From contig NC_090131.1 in the NCBI RefSeq assembly GCF_040581485.1, forward strand, positions 24,130,532 through 24,194,531: a stretch of DNA of 64,000 nucleotides. The letters are read 5' to 3'. The position numbers and the translations under genes are program-made. The notes under the pieces are model-generated. The model saw only the letters and a program-made list of their open reading frames with translations, made no database searches and had not been told where the DNA came from. This document shows positions 36,630-50,124 of this stretch, piece by piece; the stretch's first letter is position 1, and each line of letters starts with the position of its first letter. The stretch comes from Linepithema humile (taxonomy: Eukaryota; Arthropoda; Insecta; Hymenoptera; Formicidae).

Positions 36630-38825
36630 ATGAATGAAACCAAAGACAACACTGTGCGAGTGGTATTTATATCCTTGCTGCTGGATCTTCTATCATTTAC
36701 AATGATATTGCCACTGCTGCCTGCTCTGTTGGATCACTACAAAGAGATAGAAAACGGTCATGGATTGTATTCCTCTATTTTCAGCTATGTAAAGAGTATA
36801 CAAGTGTTTTTTGACGCGCCAGATAAAGTCAGTACAGTTCTTTACGGAGGTTGGTGACTTATACTTTTACAAATTTATTCAGATTTCTAAATAGAAGCAA
36901 TTACAAACATTCAGACTCTATTCAGAACTGAGATCTTTGAACTGCATATCTGTCCAACAGTAAAAATTTTCAAACATTAATGCCCATTTCCACCAATGTA
37001 GATAAACTTTAATCTCGGTTCAACTTACTCTTCATCTTTTTCTAGTTCTAAGAATTAGAAAAAGGTGAAGAGTAAGTTGAACCGAGATTAAAGTTAATCT
37101 ACGTTGGTGGAACTGGGTATAAATGACACATAAAGAATAGCAATAATCTAAATCCATTTTATTTTACTTTTTTAGGTTTTCTAGGCTCTATGTATTCTTT
37201 CTTACAATTTCTGGGATCACCAATTATAGGAGCATTATCTGACATTTATGGAAGGAAGCCGTTAATGCTTTTGTGCTTAATAGGCATTTCACTATCTCAT
37301 CTTCTATGGGCATTCTCAACAAATTTTGCTATTTTTGTACTGGCGAGATTCGTTGGTGGTATTAGTAAAGGAAATGTCAGTCTATCAATGGCTATTATCA
37401 GCGATGTCACTTCTCCAAAAACAAGAGGAAAGGCAATGGTAAAATAAAAATGAGATGAATCGGTATTCGTATGCATAAGTAAAGATTAAATATAAACTGA
37501 ATTTTTTATCAAACCTTATTTTTTTCCAGGCTCTCGTCGGAATAGCTTTCTCTATAGGTTTTGTAATAGGACCAATGATAGGGGCATTTTTCGCATGGAT
37601 CTCGAGTGGTAATAGAGAAGGCACGTGGTATGTGATACCGGCTCTGTTTGCGCTCTTCCTTGCTTTATGTGACTTATTTTTTGTTGCTTGCTACCTGAAG
37701 GAAAGTCTGCCATTAAAACATAGAGCGACTACTCTAGCCAAAGGATTATCAGGGGCAATTTCATACATTAATCCCGCTGATCTTTTCCAATTTAATGGCG
37801 TGTCCGACTTGAATCAGCAAGGTATTTATTTCCAACATAAAATGTTGAAAGCAATTTATTTTTATTATTATTGCCAACAATTTTATAACGTATTATTTAT
37901 AAACTGAAGTATTCTGATTATAATGTCAGTTCATAAATAGCATAGAACTTAATTTTAATAATAAAACTCTACTTTTCCAGATCAGCAAGATTTGAAGACG
38001 CTGGGCCGAACATATTTTATATATTTATTTATCTACAGCGGCCTAGAATTTACTTTGACATTTTTGACTCATCACACATTCAGATTCACAAGTATGCAAC
38101 AGGGTTGGATGTTCCTTGGCATTGGGCTGATCATGGCAATTTTGCAGGGTGGTTGGGTGCGACACATTCCACCAAATCGTACAAAAGCCATCAGCGAGCT
38201 GGTGAGAAACTTAATCCACACGAATTTTTCTTCAAATTTTTTATTATTAAATAATACTCTTTTACGTGATATTTGTTTTATATTATTCTAGGGTTTGTGG
38301 CTAGTAATTCCTGCATTTATATGTATCGGTGTCGCTACCGATGTGTCACTCTTGTGTGTAGGAATTTTTCTTTTCGCAGTTTGTGAGCATTATGTTTATT
38401 TATTTATTATCGATGTAAATTGATCAATTAAAATGTATTATTTCGATACAATGTAATATAGCAGACAATATGTTGCCGTAACAATTATTCCAAACTTTAT
38501 TCATTGCAGCCACCGCTATGGTTGTTACTTGTATGATGACTCTAGTGACTCGTATTGGACCAGAACATCAAAAAGGCGTGATCACCGGCACATTTCGTTC
38601 TCTCGGTGCCTTGGCTCGCGCTTGCGGACCTATCGTCGCGTCTACAGGTAATCAAAACGTTATTAAATCTCGCGAAAATGCTCCTACTTTATTGATCTCG
38701 TTTCCTTGAACGAGCACGTTTCTATTTCAGCATTTTGGTGTATCGGAAGTGCCTCGACATATCTAATTGGGGCTCTACTTCTCACACTACCGCCACTCAT
38801 TTTGCACGGCATGCGTGCTTTATAA
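36630..38825 (+). CDS. MFSD10: Major facilitator superfamily transporter, MFSD10-like
   Basis: Multi-pass membrane transporter related to MFSD10 (tetracycline-transporter-like protein; organic anion efflux is reported for the human protein). Seven exons: 36630-36849, 37176-37438, 37530-37821, 37981-38201, 38292-38382, 38510-38647 and 38731-38825. They join in phase to 439 residues, against 455 in human. Hydrophobic segments alternate with short loops as in a 12-helix MFS protein. The MFS motif A is clear in exon 2 (GALSDIYGRKPLML). GTFRSLGALARACGPI in exon 6 is the second-half signature. The true start is ATG at 36630; an open frame extends 9 bases further upstream without an ATG. Intron 1 contains a MITE. 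The substrate is not predictable from the sequence. Confidence 0.87.
36981..37119. mobile_element. Hairpin MITE in intron 1 of the MFSD10-like gene, TAA target duplication
   Basis: A 139-bp near-perfect hairpin: TGCCCATTTCCACCAATGTA at the left and its near complement at the right, with arms of about 65 bp and a loop of only a few bases. TAA lies on both sides (36978-36980 and 37120-37122). The 3-bp TWA duplication points to PIF/Harbinger-type insertion. No coding capacity. Confidence 0.82.
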
Positions 38826-39145
38826 TGTTTGACATAGTCAAATGTTATCTCGCATAATCTGTCCTTTTATCTTCACAAATTCGCTTTACAGATATTTTTA
38901 TATCTTTATTATATCAATGCTCTTCCTACTGTGGTTTTTGAAGATATATTTATATACGTTACATTCTATATCTTATGATATTAAGAAAGTGATAATTATT
39001 GAACAATTAATGCAAATTTACTTACACATATTTAACGAACAAAGTATACATTTCTAAAGAAAAAAATATATATTTATACACATTATATAAGTATAAAATT
39101 TTATTCGAAAGTGTAAAAAGTTAAAATTATATTTTAATACTTTAA

Positions 39146-39151
39146 AATAAA
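39146..39151 (+). terminator. Candidate polyadenylation signal of the MFSD10-like gene
   Basis: AATAAA about 320 bases after the stop codon in AT-rich DNA. Other A/T-rich variants are nearby, so the exact signal is uncertain. Confidence 0.3.
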
Positions 39152-39479
39152 TTTTATACATTTTATAAAAACAAGCTGATATACGTTATGTCTAGAATTA
39201 TATTCTAGTTATTTCACTCTCAATACGTTTATTCTTTTTATTATACTTTCTACACTTTCTTTCTCCGAAGTTTAAAGACCGGGCTGGACGAATTTGCATA
39301 ATCGCATAAATATATGCGCAGAGAAACTGAATCATGGGAATCGTATCGGAATCGTGATTTATCGATAAATAGTGTGTCAACAGGTCTGTTTATCTTACCT
39401 ATCTTCAATTATTTATACGTTCCTCCGTGCGCGTGCTAATAATTCGTTCATTTCAGTTTATTCGCAGAAGAGCGTGAAA

Positions 39480-40420
39480 AAGAGAGACAGCTAGCTAAGA
39501 AGAAGAACACATCCGTCGGTGGGTAGCAGATTATCGATAAATCACGACGGCGCGATTCTGCGGCTCTGCGCAGGTCTCCCACGATCACGTGACCGTCTCA
39601 CCCCCTCAGTCGTTTCCCCCACCGGCGCCATTTACGGTAGCAAATTCCGGGAATTACCGTCCGCGTCGTCAGTTCACTCAGTCGTCGCCACTTCATCGCT
39701 CGCCTGGTGCTTGCGAGGAAGAACGCGGATTGGAGCGGAAGCCGGGAGCGAAGCGGGAGTAGAGGAGGGTTTTTTTAGTAGAAGGGACACACGGAACACG
39801 GACGGCGTTATTGATGGAAGCGCGACCACTCGCAATAGTTACCACGCTCCATGATTATTGCGCGGTTAATCGTGCTATAGCTTAGGCGCGTGTTACCGAA
39901 GGTCACCGCGATCCGCAGGTACGACGACGAGACAAGAGGAGGAGGCGACGGCGGCGGCGACGGTGGAGGAGGAGGAGGTGAGACGACGGCGATTGCGCGC
40001 CGTGTTGCGTCGCAACATCGTCTCCGTCGGGGGCGGACTCCGAGGGACCGTATAGCAGCTTGAGCAGCAGGTGAGCGCCGCCGAATTCCGAAATAGTCGT
40101 CAGTAGTCATGCCGCAACGTTTACTCGCTCTGCCACCTTTTCCCCCCCTCGCCCCCCCCCTTGTCCACTCAGCCCCTTCCTACGGTCCCTCTCCGGTGCC
40201 TTCCACTGCGCACTTATCTCTACCAGTGCGACCGCCGCGATATGCCTTTTTCTGCGGACGGTGATTTTTCTGTCGCACGCCGATGCGACATCGTCATCGC
40301 TCAGCCGTTCGGCAAACGTGCACTCCCGCGTGCTTCGCGCCGATCTCGGGAGAACCGCGCGCGCGTCAGCACATCGAGCTTTCCGCGTATCCTTGTCGAC
40401 TATTCATCCGTTCTGAATCT
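39480..40420 (+). promoter_or_regulatory. Probable STAT promoter and untranslated first exon (CpG-rich)
   Basis: A sharp CpG- and GC-rich island in AT-rich DNA directly upstream of the STAT coding exons. A strong 5' splice site (AGCAGCAG|GTGAGC) falls at 40070/40071 and would suit a noncoding exon 1. The first coding exon has a 3' splice site at 41146-41147 (TTTGTTTATGCCAG), 21 bases before the ATG. The open frames in the island are not protein-like. The transcription start cannot be read. Confidence 0.45.
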
Positions 40421-41168
40421 TGCAGCAGGTATCTGTCGCGATAACGCGCCGAACGTGCCGCTACTCCGGCGAAATTCTCGGTGTGTTTGCGCCGCAACGT
40501 GTTATCGTCGATGATAAAACGCGTTTCGTAAGATTGCTCGCAATTTTTCTTTTTTTTTTTTTCAATCTATTTACACCAAGTTCGGAATTTTTGAACAGCA
40601 CGGGGATTTAATTTTGTTAATTTAAGTAAAAGCGTATTTGTCAAAGGGTGCTTCTGAAATGTTTCAAGTTTTACAATACTTGAAAGTTCCAGTCTGATAA
40701 TGTCAGATGTTCAGCATGCTTGGCAACATATTTGAATGCTGGAATTTTTCTATTACCAATGTACAACATTTGTAACATGGAGGAACACTTCATGAATCTA
40801 TGCTTGTATGACATTTCAATTTTTCTCTCAGGATGATTCATCTGATAGTGCTTACTCAAACGTTTTAAGAGCATCCTGTATTAGGAGCATATTGTATCAA
40901 TTATGAAATAAAAAGAGATTTTCTTTAGAAATAAAAGATTTGATCAATAAATAATGTAACAAAATGTGTGATTTCCAGCAAGAAACACAAGTTGACTTGT
41001 GGTTTTTGTACTCTGATTTTATATTCAAGATGTCTTAAATACAGACTTCAATACACGCTATATAAATTCATAATGTCGTGAAATATTTCTCATTCAACAA
41101 TTACAAATCCATGTAGTATTTTTGAAAGGACATTTTGTTTATGCCAGGAAATAAAGCTGTTGTAAAAC

Positions 41169-44100
41169 ATGGCTCTGTGGGCGAAATCGCAGTTGTTGCC
41201 ACCGGAACAACTGCAAGAGGTGCGTTCCACATATGGAGATTACTTCCCGATTGAAGTGAGACACTTTTTATCAGCATGGATAGAGGATAAAGTGATGAGG
41301 TAAATACGGCAGACAAAGTCCAGAAATTTTTGAATTTAATGAAAAAAAGCGCTATGTATCTTGGAGGATATAATCGTCACAATACATCGATATTTTAGGG
41401 CTGACATAGAACCGGATAATCCACAAAGTGAGCAATACATAGCCGGTCTTATCGCTGCTCTGATACAAGAATTAGAATTAAAAGCGGAGTCTATAGATTC
41501 GCAAGACCTGTTCATAACGAAAATGAAGTTGATGGATGCTGCTAAGATGTTTCGTGTAAGTTATATACGGTTTTTCTTTCACTCACTCTCCCGCGTTGAA
41601 TCTTGTAATTCAACTGAATCAAAATTATGATGGGGATAATTGGACTGGTAATAATAACTCACGTTTCTTATTTTATTGCAGCACAAGTATAGCCAAAATC
41701 CAATAATGTTATTTAAGATACTTAGGCATTGCCTAAGTGTAGAGATGAAATTGGTGGCGCAGGCGGAAAATTTAGGAGGCGCTTTAATGAATATAGCTAA
41801 CGACAGATTCAATATAATGATGGGCGATTCGGTCACGGAAATAAGTCAGCAGCTGGAGATTTTACGGCGCAAGACGTATGAGAGCGGAGAGGACTTGCGA
41901 ATAATGGAGCAGGAGCAGGAAGGTTTTGCCATCACCTATCACGAGTGTACAAAGCTGAAAGTACAGATGCAACACGCCCAAACGCACCCGCAGAATCAAC
42001 ACAATCTCAACAACTTGGACTCGGCGAAGAAGGACATTAAAAGGTACATAATACAACACAATTTGCGATTTAACGCGATAATCTATGGCATATTATTCAA
42101 AACCAATAATATACATATGATTTAGCGATTCTTTATATAGGCAAGAGCAAGTTCTGCAGCACAAACTTGCTGGCTTAGTAAGGTCGCGTCTAAATCTAGC
42201 TGATAAATTGAAGGACACCATTGAGAGATTGGGTACTTTACAATCCAGAGTTCTCGATGACGAACTTATCAGGTAAATGAAAAACGAAAGACATATGTAT
42301 TGTTGAAATGATAAGATACAGACATTATCTTAATTGTTAATTATCATCATGTTTGGATCTATAGATGGAAGAGGGATCAGCAGCTAGCGGGCAACGGTGC
42401 GCCTTTCAACAGTAATCTGGACTCCATTCAAGAATGGTGCGAGAGCCTCGCCGAGATAATCTGGCTGACACGGCAGCAGATCAAAGAGGCAGAACGCTTG
42501 AAGCAGAAGCTTCCACTTCCCGAATCGACGATGTATCAAGACATTTATCCAAACTTGAATTCTCAAATCACACAACTGTTAAGTTCTCTGGTTACAAGCA
42601 CATTCATCATCGAGAAGCAGCCGCCGCAAGTCATGAAGACCAACACTCGTTTCACGAGCACGGTGCGCCTGCTCGTCGGCGGCAAATTGAACGTGCACAT
42701 GTCCCCGCCGCAGGTAAAAGTGAGTATAATCAGCGAGGGCCAAGCGAACGCCTTGCTGAAGAGCGACAAAATGGCGAAGAACGGCGAGGCGAGCGGCGAG
42801 ATTTTGAATAACACCGGCACGATGGAATATCATCAGGTTCGCATTAATATTTGTGTAAAGGCTGTGTGTACGTCACTTTTTAATATAAATTCGAAAGTAT
42901 CTTCACGCTCGGGTAACGCTGTTTGCAGGCGACGAGACAACTTTCAGTGAGCTTCCGCAACATGCAACTGAAAAAGATTAAGCGGGCGGAGAAGAAGGGC
43001 ACGGAATCTGTGATGGATGAGAAATTCTCGTTGCTGTTCCAATCACAGTTCAGCGTCGGCGGCGGCGAGCTGGTGTTCCAGGTATGGACTCTGAGCTTGC
43101 CTGTGGTCGTGATCGTGCATGGAAATCAAGAACCACACGCGTGGGCCACGGTGACCTGGGACAACGCGTTTGCCGAGCCCGGCAGAGTGCCGTTTGCAGT
43201 CCCGGACAAGGTGTCGTGGCGTCAAGTGGCAGAGGCTCTGAATGTCAAATTCCGCTCGGCGACCGGACGCTCCCTGACCGAGGATAATCTGCGGTTTCTC
43301 GCGGAGAAGGCATTTCGCAGCAACGCCAATGCTGCCGTTCACGATTATTCGAATCTGATGTTGACTTGGGCGCAGTTCTGCAAGGAACCGTTGCCCGAGA
43401 GAAATTTCACCTTCTGGGAATGGTTTTACGCCGTTATGAAGCTAACCAGAGAGCATTTGAGAGGTCCGTGGATTGACGGATGTATTTTGGGCTTCATCCG
43501 GAAGAAGCAAGCCGAGGAGATGTTGCTGAGCTGCGCAACCGGCACGTTTCTCATGCGATTCTCCGACTCTGAGCTCGGCGGCATCACCATTGCATTTGTC
43601 GGAGGTAAAATATCGAAACGAACACCAGTAACATTTAGATCATTCTTTCTCGGATACGCGTTATTTAATTGCCTACATTCCTAATTACATAGATTCCTGC
43701 TTAGTGCCCACAGAAAAACCAACCGATAAGATCTTCATGCTGCAGCCGTTTACGAGCAAGGACTTCAATATTCGTAACTTAGCCGATCGTCTTTACGACC
43801 TGCAACAGCTATTGTACCTGTATCCTGATCAGCCTAAAGATAACGCCTTTGCCAAATATTATACGCCATTCAACGGTGAGCATCACTTGCCTGAGCCATC
43901 GTGCTATATCGCGTCTAATCAATCGATGATAATTCATTCAATTTCCGCAGAGAATCAATCTACATCGACAAACGGATACGTGAAACCAGTGTTGGTGACG
44001 ACCGTGCCAGGCTGGCCGGGCGGTTGTCTCGGTGGTCAAACACCGTCCCATTCGTCCGTCGTGGGCGTAGGTAGCAACGGTCAGGGCGGACAGGGCGGAA

Positions 44101-46661
44101 GTTATCCCGCGACACCGCAAACTATGTTTCAAGCGCATAGCCCGGATCCGTCTGTGACGCGGGACACGCCATCCGTAGCATCAAGGTCAGTTTCTTGGAT
44201 GTAATACTCTATCGACAATCGTAACTCGAATTTTCTACTAAATCAACTACGCTAAATATTTAGTTAACGATTTCGTCTTTAATCGTTAACCTCGTTTAAC
44301 TTTGTTATCTCTGAGAATGAAATGAATCTCGGATTATATATACGGGATGTTCGATAAAAATCAAAGGACACGTTAAGAGATGAATCCTTTTATGTGATGT
44401 AATTTTGGTGCAATTTTGTGTTTGTGGGGAAAATGATTTTCCCACGAATTTTGCAATGATAAGAGAAAGGAAATTCTATATTTTTTACGGGAAACTGGTT
44501 TCTCATAAAATTGTAACTCGACATTCGTCAGGCATCTGTACGTGTGTATATCGAACATCGTATTTTGTGAATAATAATTTAGGATTTGTAAAAGGTTGCG
44601 ACAATTTGAAACTTTTAAACTGTCGTTCTAAACGCGCCAGTGTAATTAAGAACCCATTGAAAGATGTCTTTAAGTCTGTCCTAATTAATAACAACAACAT
44701 AATTTTTTCTCTTTTTTTTTTAAGCATCCAGAGCTAAGCTTCTTTCTTATCGCAGATAATTGTCAGTATTCTTTTCTTTTTTTTTTTTTTGTAGACGCGT
44801 CTTTTGACTAAGAGTTTTGTAGGGAAATTATATTAATATACTGTATGCGCAATCGTGCCTTTTGTAAACATTTTTACAATACACTTAGTTTTATACTTAA
44901 CTACGCAAGTATAGAAAATTAAAGTGTGCATTGTGCTGTATACGAGTAAGTCACGCATTATTCAATCTGTTGTGAAACAGATGATACTGTACATTGGACG
45001 ATACTGGGTTATCTGGATTACATTTATATCTAAACGACGAAAGTGTGGCATGAATAGGCGAATAATTGTTACTCTGAAATTGTTATTCTGAAAAATGTTC
45101 AAAATGTATATGTATATATTCTAATCTTTACAATGTCGATTATTCAATGACTCAAAATTGTTATTTAATATATTTCTTTTTTTTTTTTACGTTTTTTCAA
45201 TTACATTGTTATTGCATCTTGTAATAACGTATATTTATTCTCCCAGTATTTCCGTCCAACAATCGCAGTAATTGAATCAGCTATTTGTATGCTTAGTATT
45301 GAAGGGCATTGTTACTGAATATTAACTTATCGATGATGCTGGATTAGTGTTTTGATCCTAAGAGAGCAGTCTAAGAAAGTGCATCATATACAATATTGCG
45401 AATAAGTGCCTTTATATACACTTATACACACATTTATATACAGTACTTCAGCTTTACATATTGTTAATATATCTATATAAGTTAATGTAGAATTGGTATT
45501 GTGTAAAAATTTTTTTGATCTCTGTTTTCTGCTATAATTTTTTATTATTTACTTTTTGACATATATATTAAACGGAAAATTGCGTGAAAATTTATTAAAA
45601 GAAAAATTAAAATGAAACTTACTAGTAAATTCATAAATAAGTGAATGGATACTTTATTTATATTAACTTTTATTACGAAAGCATTTCTATCTTAACTAAT
45701 TTCGTACAGTAGTATCTGAATTGTGGACCAGTGATAATCATCGACGATAAAATAATGTACAATTAATTTTTCGACTGCCAAATATTTTCTACGATCTATT
45801 TTTTTCTAACGACTTATCCATACCTTTGATATTGCTTTTGTATTGCGAATTACGTATTCTAGCCCGTAGTAATATGCGTATTTATATATATAAGCGTAAA
45901 CATTTGCGTGTAAAGAAACACACATACACGCACGCACGCACATTTACGAATAACTTGGACAAACGAATGTGTTAGTAAAATAATTACGTTCGTAAAGTAA
46001 AAGAGGCAGAGGCCCGGAGCAAGCCGGTACAACCACAACTATTCGATACTACTCTGCAAAACGCAGCTCCAATCACTCGCAGCTGGCAATTGAGTAACAT
46101 TGTGATCCACAAATTGCCGTTTCCTTGCCCGTGCGATATCGCGAGTCGAAAGGTAATAATAATAATAATAAAAAAAAAGAAACCCATTTACGACCTCACT
46201 GTTCTGGAAAACGACAAGGGACCGATCTGCAAAAATTGGTTTCGACGAAGATCTTGTGGTTGTCATTTATGCCCCCACCTTTGCCGTGTTGTACCGGCTA
46301 TTCCGGCTATAATCGGTCTCACCTTCAAAAAAACGCAGTACACACTTTAAAGTCAAGACTGAAATTACTTAGACTTAAAGAGAAAAGAAAAAAAGAAAGG
46401 AAATGAGGGAGATTGAAGCCTGCAACGATTTGCCCGAACATTGCCAGTGATTGGGGTTGTGTTTTGATCTGTGGTAGTTATGCTCCGGGTCTCGGCCAGT
46501 CGGGTATGGGACGACCAAGCGCGGACATGGAGTACGTCACGGTGGATTCACAGCTTTTGGGTCACAGCGAGTTGATGGACGAAAATCTCAACTTGGACCA
46601 CTTGAACGGCTTCGGCTTCTCGGACTTTATGCAGTCGTACACCACCAGCAAGCCGCAATAG
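41169..46661 (+). CDS. Stat92E: STAT transcription factor (Stat92E/STAT5-type)
   Basis: Signal transducer and activator of transcription, the nuclear effector of JAK/STAT signalling. Nine coding exons: 41169-41299, 41399-41555, 41682-42043, 42141-42272, 42365-42836, 42929-43604, 43693-43875, 43951-44185 and 46478-46661, in phase for 843 residues. The N-terminal interaction domain starts MALWAKSQLLPPEQLQEV. Then come a coiled coil (about 130-330), the DNA-binding domain (about 330-490, with NTRFTSTVRLLVGGKLNVHM), the linker (FTFWEWFYAVMKL) and SH2 (FLMRFSDSELGGITIAF, phosphotyrosine-binding Arg near R628). The tail carries the conserved activating tyrosine in NGYVKP (Y714). This single insect STAT is closest to STAT5/6. 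A 2.3-kb intron precedes the last exon. Reading through the exon 8 donor stops at 44204, so a short form is possible. Exon 9 has a weak pyrimidine tract but its phase and composition fit. Confidence 0.93.
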
Positions 46662-47597
46662 GTACGCAAATGCCGATCGGGGTGTTAGCTGTTTGTCATG
46701 AATGAGATATGACGATACTGATAGTCACTGTCGCGAGCCTGAAACGGCTCAACCCTTCTTCGATCTCTTTTTCATTTTCCATCAGAGCACGCGAAGCAAT
46801 ATGTTATCTACCGGGGAAGGGATATTAATCCTTAGAGGACGGACGCGGATCTCTTTAGGACCTGGCGGTTTTTAGTATCTTAACTCTTCTACTATTAGCC
46901 CGTGTGTGTATAAAGGATCGATAAAGATATTCTATATTCTTGTTGTCCATATATAGAGCGCCGTGTATATTTTAAATGTGAACATTGAACGAGCTTAGAT
47001 ATTCTAAAGGTCTTCGATAGGAATAATGAAACGTTTCTTTATTTCTGTAACAACACCGGTGAATTTTTCATTAACGATCTTTTCGCCTTGGAATAACAAC
47101 GGAGAAGTTAATACGTGACCGTAATATTGTTAAAAAATATGAAATCGACGTAGAGCCTTAAAATCAATTTTCCGTCCGGATTGTTGAAAAAAATAAAAAT
47201 CTTTATAAAATACGGAGATGGTATAAAAATATGAACAAAAATATTATTTTTACGTCAAAGGAAAAATATTTTTCGCGAAAGATGGTAAAATATTTTTTTA
47301 TCACATAAATAGCTAAGTAAAGATACAGGAGTATTTTTTATTTGATACTCTTCAAAATGAAATATTGATCCATGTCAGTAAAGCCGAGAAATCGACTTCC
47401 CGTCCTCTAAAGATTTCTGCGTTCCGCAATATTTATCCAAAATTAGATTAATATATACCTGTTGAAACAAATGTTGATTGTATCGTCTTTGAATTTCAGA
47501 AAGATGACAGATTACATATTTTAAAAATTGATTTATTCACACTTGCAGATTTGATGTCAGTTACGCGCTACAAAAATATAAACAAATACATAGAAAT

Positions 47598-47692
47598 TAT
47601 ATATATATATATATAGTAGAAAAACATATATATATATGTATATATGTATATATGTATATATATATATGAAAACATATATATATAGTAGAGAA
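47598..47692. repeat. (TA)n/(TATG)n simple repeat
   Basis: Imperfect TA and TATG units interrupted by AAAACA and AGTAGA blocks that themselves repeat. Confidence 0.9.
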
Positions 47693-49667
47693 ATAAACAG
47701 AAATTAATTGTTGTTTGTTTATAAGATATTTGGTTATAAAGATTTGATATAAATTTTTTTCCTATTGAATCAAATGTGCTGTATATCACTTTTCCTCTCT
47801 TTCATTCGTGATTATTTGTGTAGAGAAGTGCTAAGTGATTACGTAACTCTCTGCGTGTATGAATTTGTAGAATAAACAATAGTAGATACATACAAATGAG
47901 CAAGTGTGCAGTGATTTTATTTTCTGTGATTTTATAATGCATTTTGATGTTTTTTATCTGATTGCCTTTTTACAATTCAAAGACGATATATAATCGAGTT
48001 ATAACCGCGTGTGCAATATGATCAAGTTTTTTTGCGAAAGTCTCTGCACGAATCATATTGGCGTGTGACTTACATATTTATTTCATTTGTTTACGAGTCT
48101 TTGTCGCAACCATCATTAACAAAAACAATTTTTTTCATGAACATGATCTTGTCAAGTGTAAAACGAGGGACATCGGTGTCCGAGATAATTTTAGGTTTCT
48201 ATATCGTTAATGTCAATTTGTCTAGTAAGAAACCAAAAATTGCTTTCTTGTGAGCCTCCGTTGACAATTCTGTTCAAATTTTATCGAATCTTTGTTGCTT
48301 TTGAGTTTTCATATTTGACGATATTTAGCTTAAGTTCTTACATCGTATAAAAGAAACGGTACAAAGGTTTATATTATCTATCAATACATGCTACGAGGGC
48401 ATGTGAATATAAAGATTTATATATTGCATGCCTAAATAGAAATACTATTAATATCTATACGTCGTGTTATACACATAGAGATTAATATAGTAATTATTTT
48501 TGTTAAACATTTAGATCGTTTTAGAGAGAATTTTAACGGATTACTATAAATGTTATTTTTTTCCCTATAGTAAGAATTCATGCCTACAATTTCACAATTA
48601 TGAATTGGTTTCCAGTTGTGAATGAATACATAATTTAGTGCCTTACACAATCTTTTAAATCCTGAATTCTTATTCTTGAATTTTTTTTTCATGAAGGTAA
48701 AACGAGTAGATTTGTATATCGTTTCGCATATCTTTGAAGGATTACAAAAAAAAGTTGTTATAAACTTTATTATTTTAAATGTGTTTTAAGCATTAGACAA
48801 CGACAGGCAAACACGTTAGAGCATTTTTAAAAAGAGATTTTAAAAGTACAATGTAACATATAAAAAAATAGACAATCATCTTCACGTTATGTTTACTTAA
48901 TCAAATTGTTATTAAATGCGTTTCGACTTTTGGACTGAATTCGAACCACGTTTAATACGTAATTTAGTGCCTTACACAATGTTTTAAGTCCTGTATTCTT
49001 AAATCTTTTCATAAAGGTAAAATGAGTAGATACATACATATATGTTTTAACTAATTTTTAATTAATTTTTATTTCGTGATATTTTAGGGTAGTGGTATTC
49101 GAAGCTATGCATGTGTATTATTTTTATTAAAGGGGCGATTTCCTTACAAAGCAAAGATTCATACATTATTTAGATTGTTATTTAGCGAATACTTTTAGAG
49201 AACTAAGCGAAAATATGTAAAGCGTAAGAAGATCTAAGGAGGCACGTCATGCGTACATCGTAGATTTAAAAATAGTTACTACGGTGCTCCATTCCTTACC
49301 CTATATGTATCTTATACGTATATATATTATTAAAAAAAAGGAAAACTTTTGTTATCTATATAGAAGAAACAATTGTTATCTATATAAAACACATTTTTCG
49401 CACATAGTCCACACAACGCTGTCTGCCTTCGGCGCGTTGTCTTATTTTAACATGTAATCGTAAAAGTTGCTGCTTTGTACAAGTCTGCTTGCTTGTACAA
49501 GTATAAGAGAAGATAGACGTTATAATGATCGTCTACTGATCTTTTTATCAAAGATTAGAGTTTATTTTATTATTGAAAAGGATAATTAAGAATGATTATA
49601 CTCGTATACAACATCGTATTTAGTGTAAGTGCTACGTAAATGTAACATTACATGCATGTTTACGCGC

Positions 49668-49673
49668 AATAAA
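49668..49673 (+). terminator. Candidate distal polyadenylation signal of STAT
   Basis: AATAAA in a GCGCAATAAAGTACG context about 3 kb after the STAT stop and 450 bp before the convergent gene's end. An earlier AATAAA at 47870 is an alternative. Confidence 0.3.
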
Positions 49674-50124
49674 GTACGTTGTAAATCAATACATTGGGTA
49701 TTTTTACTTTGCTGCCCCTATATTTAGAATAAAATTCGCGCGGTTCGCCCGATATAATCTTCGTATTCGAAGTCTCGAGAGACAAAATATAATTTCGACA
49801 TATTTTTATGTCGTGTTTACTCCGTTTTTCTTCCATTAACTCGTTAGGGAACATAATAAGTGTTTACCAATATAATTGGTGTAATTGTTTCCACTTGTTT
49901 TATTTATCGACAGAATTTTCCAAGAATGATTATATTTCTAAAAGATTTAAGAAGCAGCTACCGGAGAGAATTGAAAGAAAAATAATCTTTTACTAAAATA
50001 ATTTTATTCTTAATAAAATCGATGTTCCAGAAATAGAACATTTTAATAAGTCAAAATAGCAGTATAATATGAAATTTGCAATTGAATTTCAGCGAATACC
50101 AAATGCCGTCTAATTCAGAAACGT

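Larger units (their letters stand above)
46662..50124 (+). other. Probable STAT 3' UTR and intergenic DNA
   Basis: AT-rich DNA with no protein-like frame. AATAAA at 47870-47875 and 49668-49673 are candidate STAT 3' ends, and the second would give a 3-kb UTR. A TA/TG-rich simple repeat lies at 47598-47692. The convergent SAXO-like gene ends at 50125. Confidence 0.4.

Noticed and set aside
40671..40874. 67-codon minus-strand frame (His/Met/Lys-rich)
   Set aside because: Lies in the intron before the first coding STAT exon, with no family resemblance and no conserved-looking motif.
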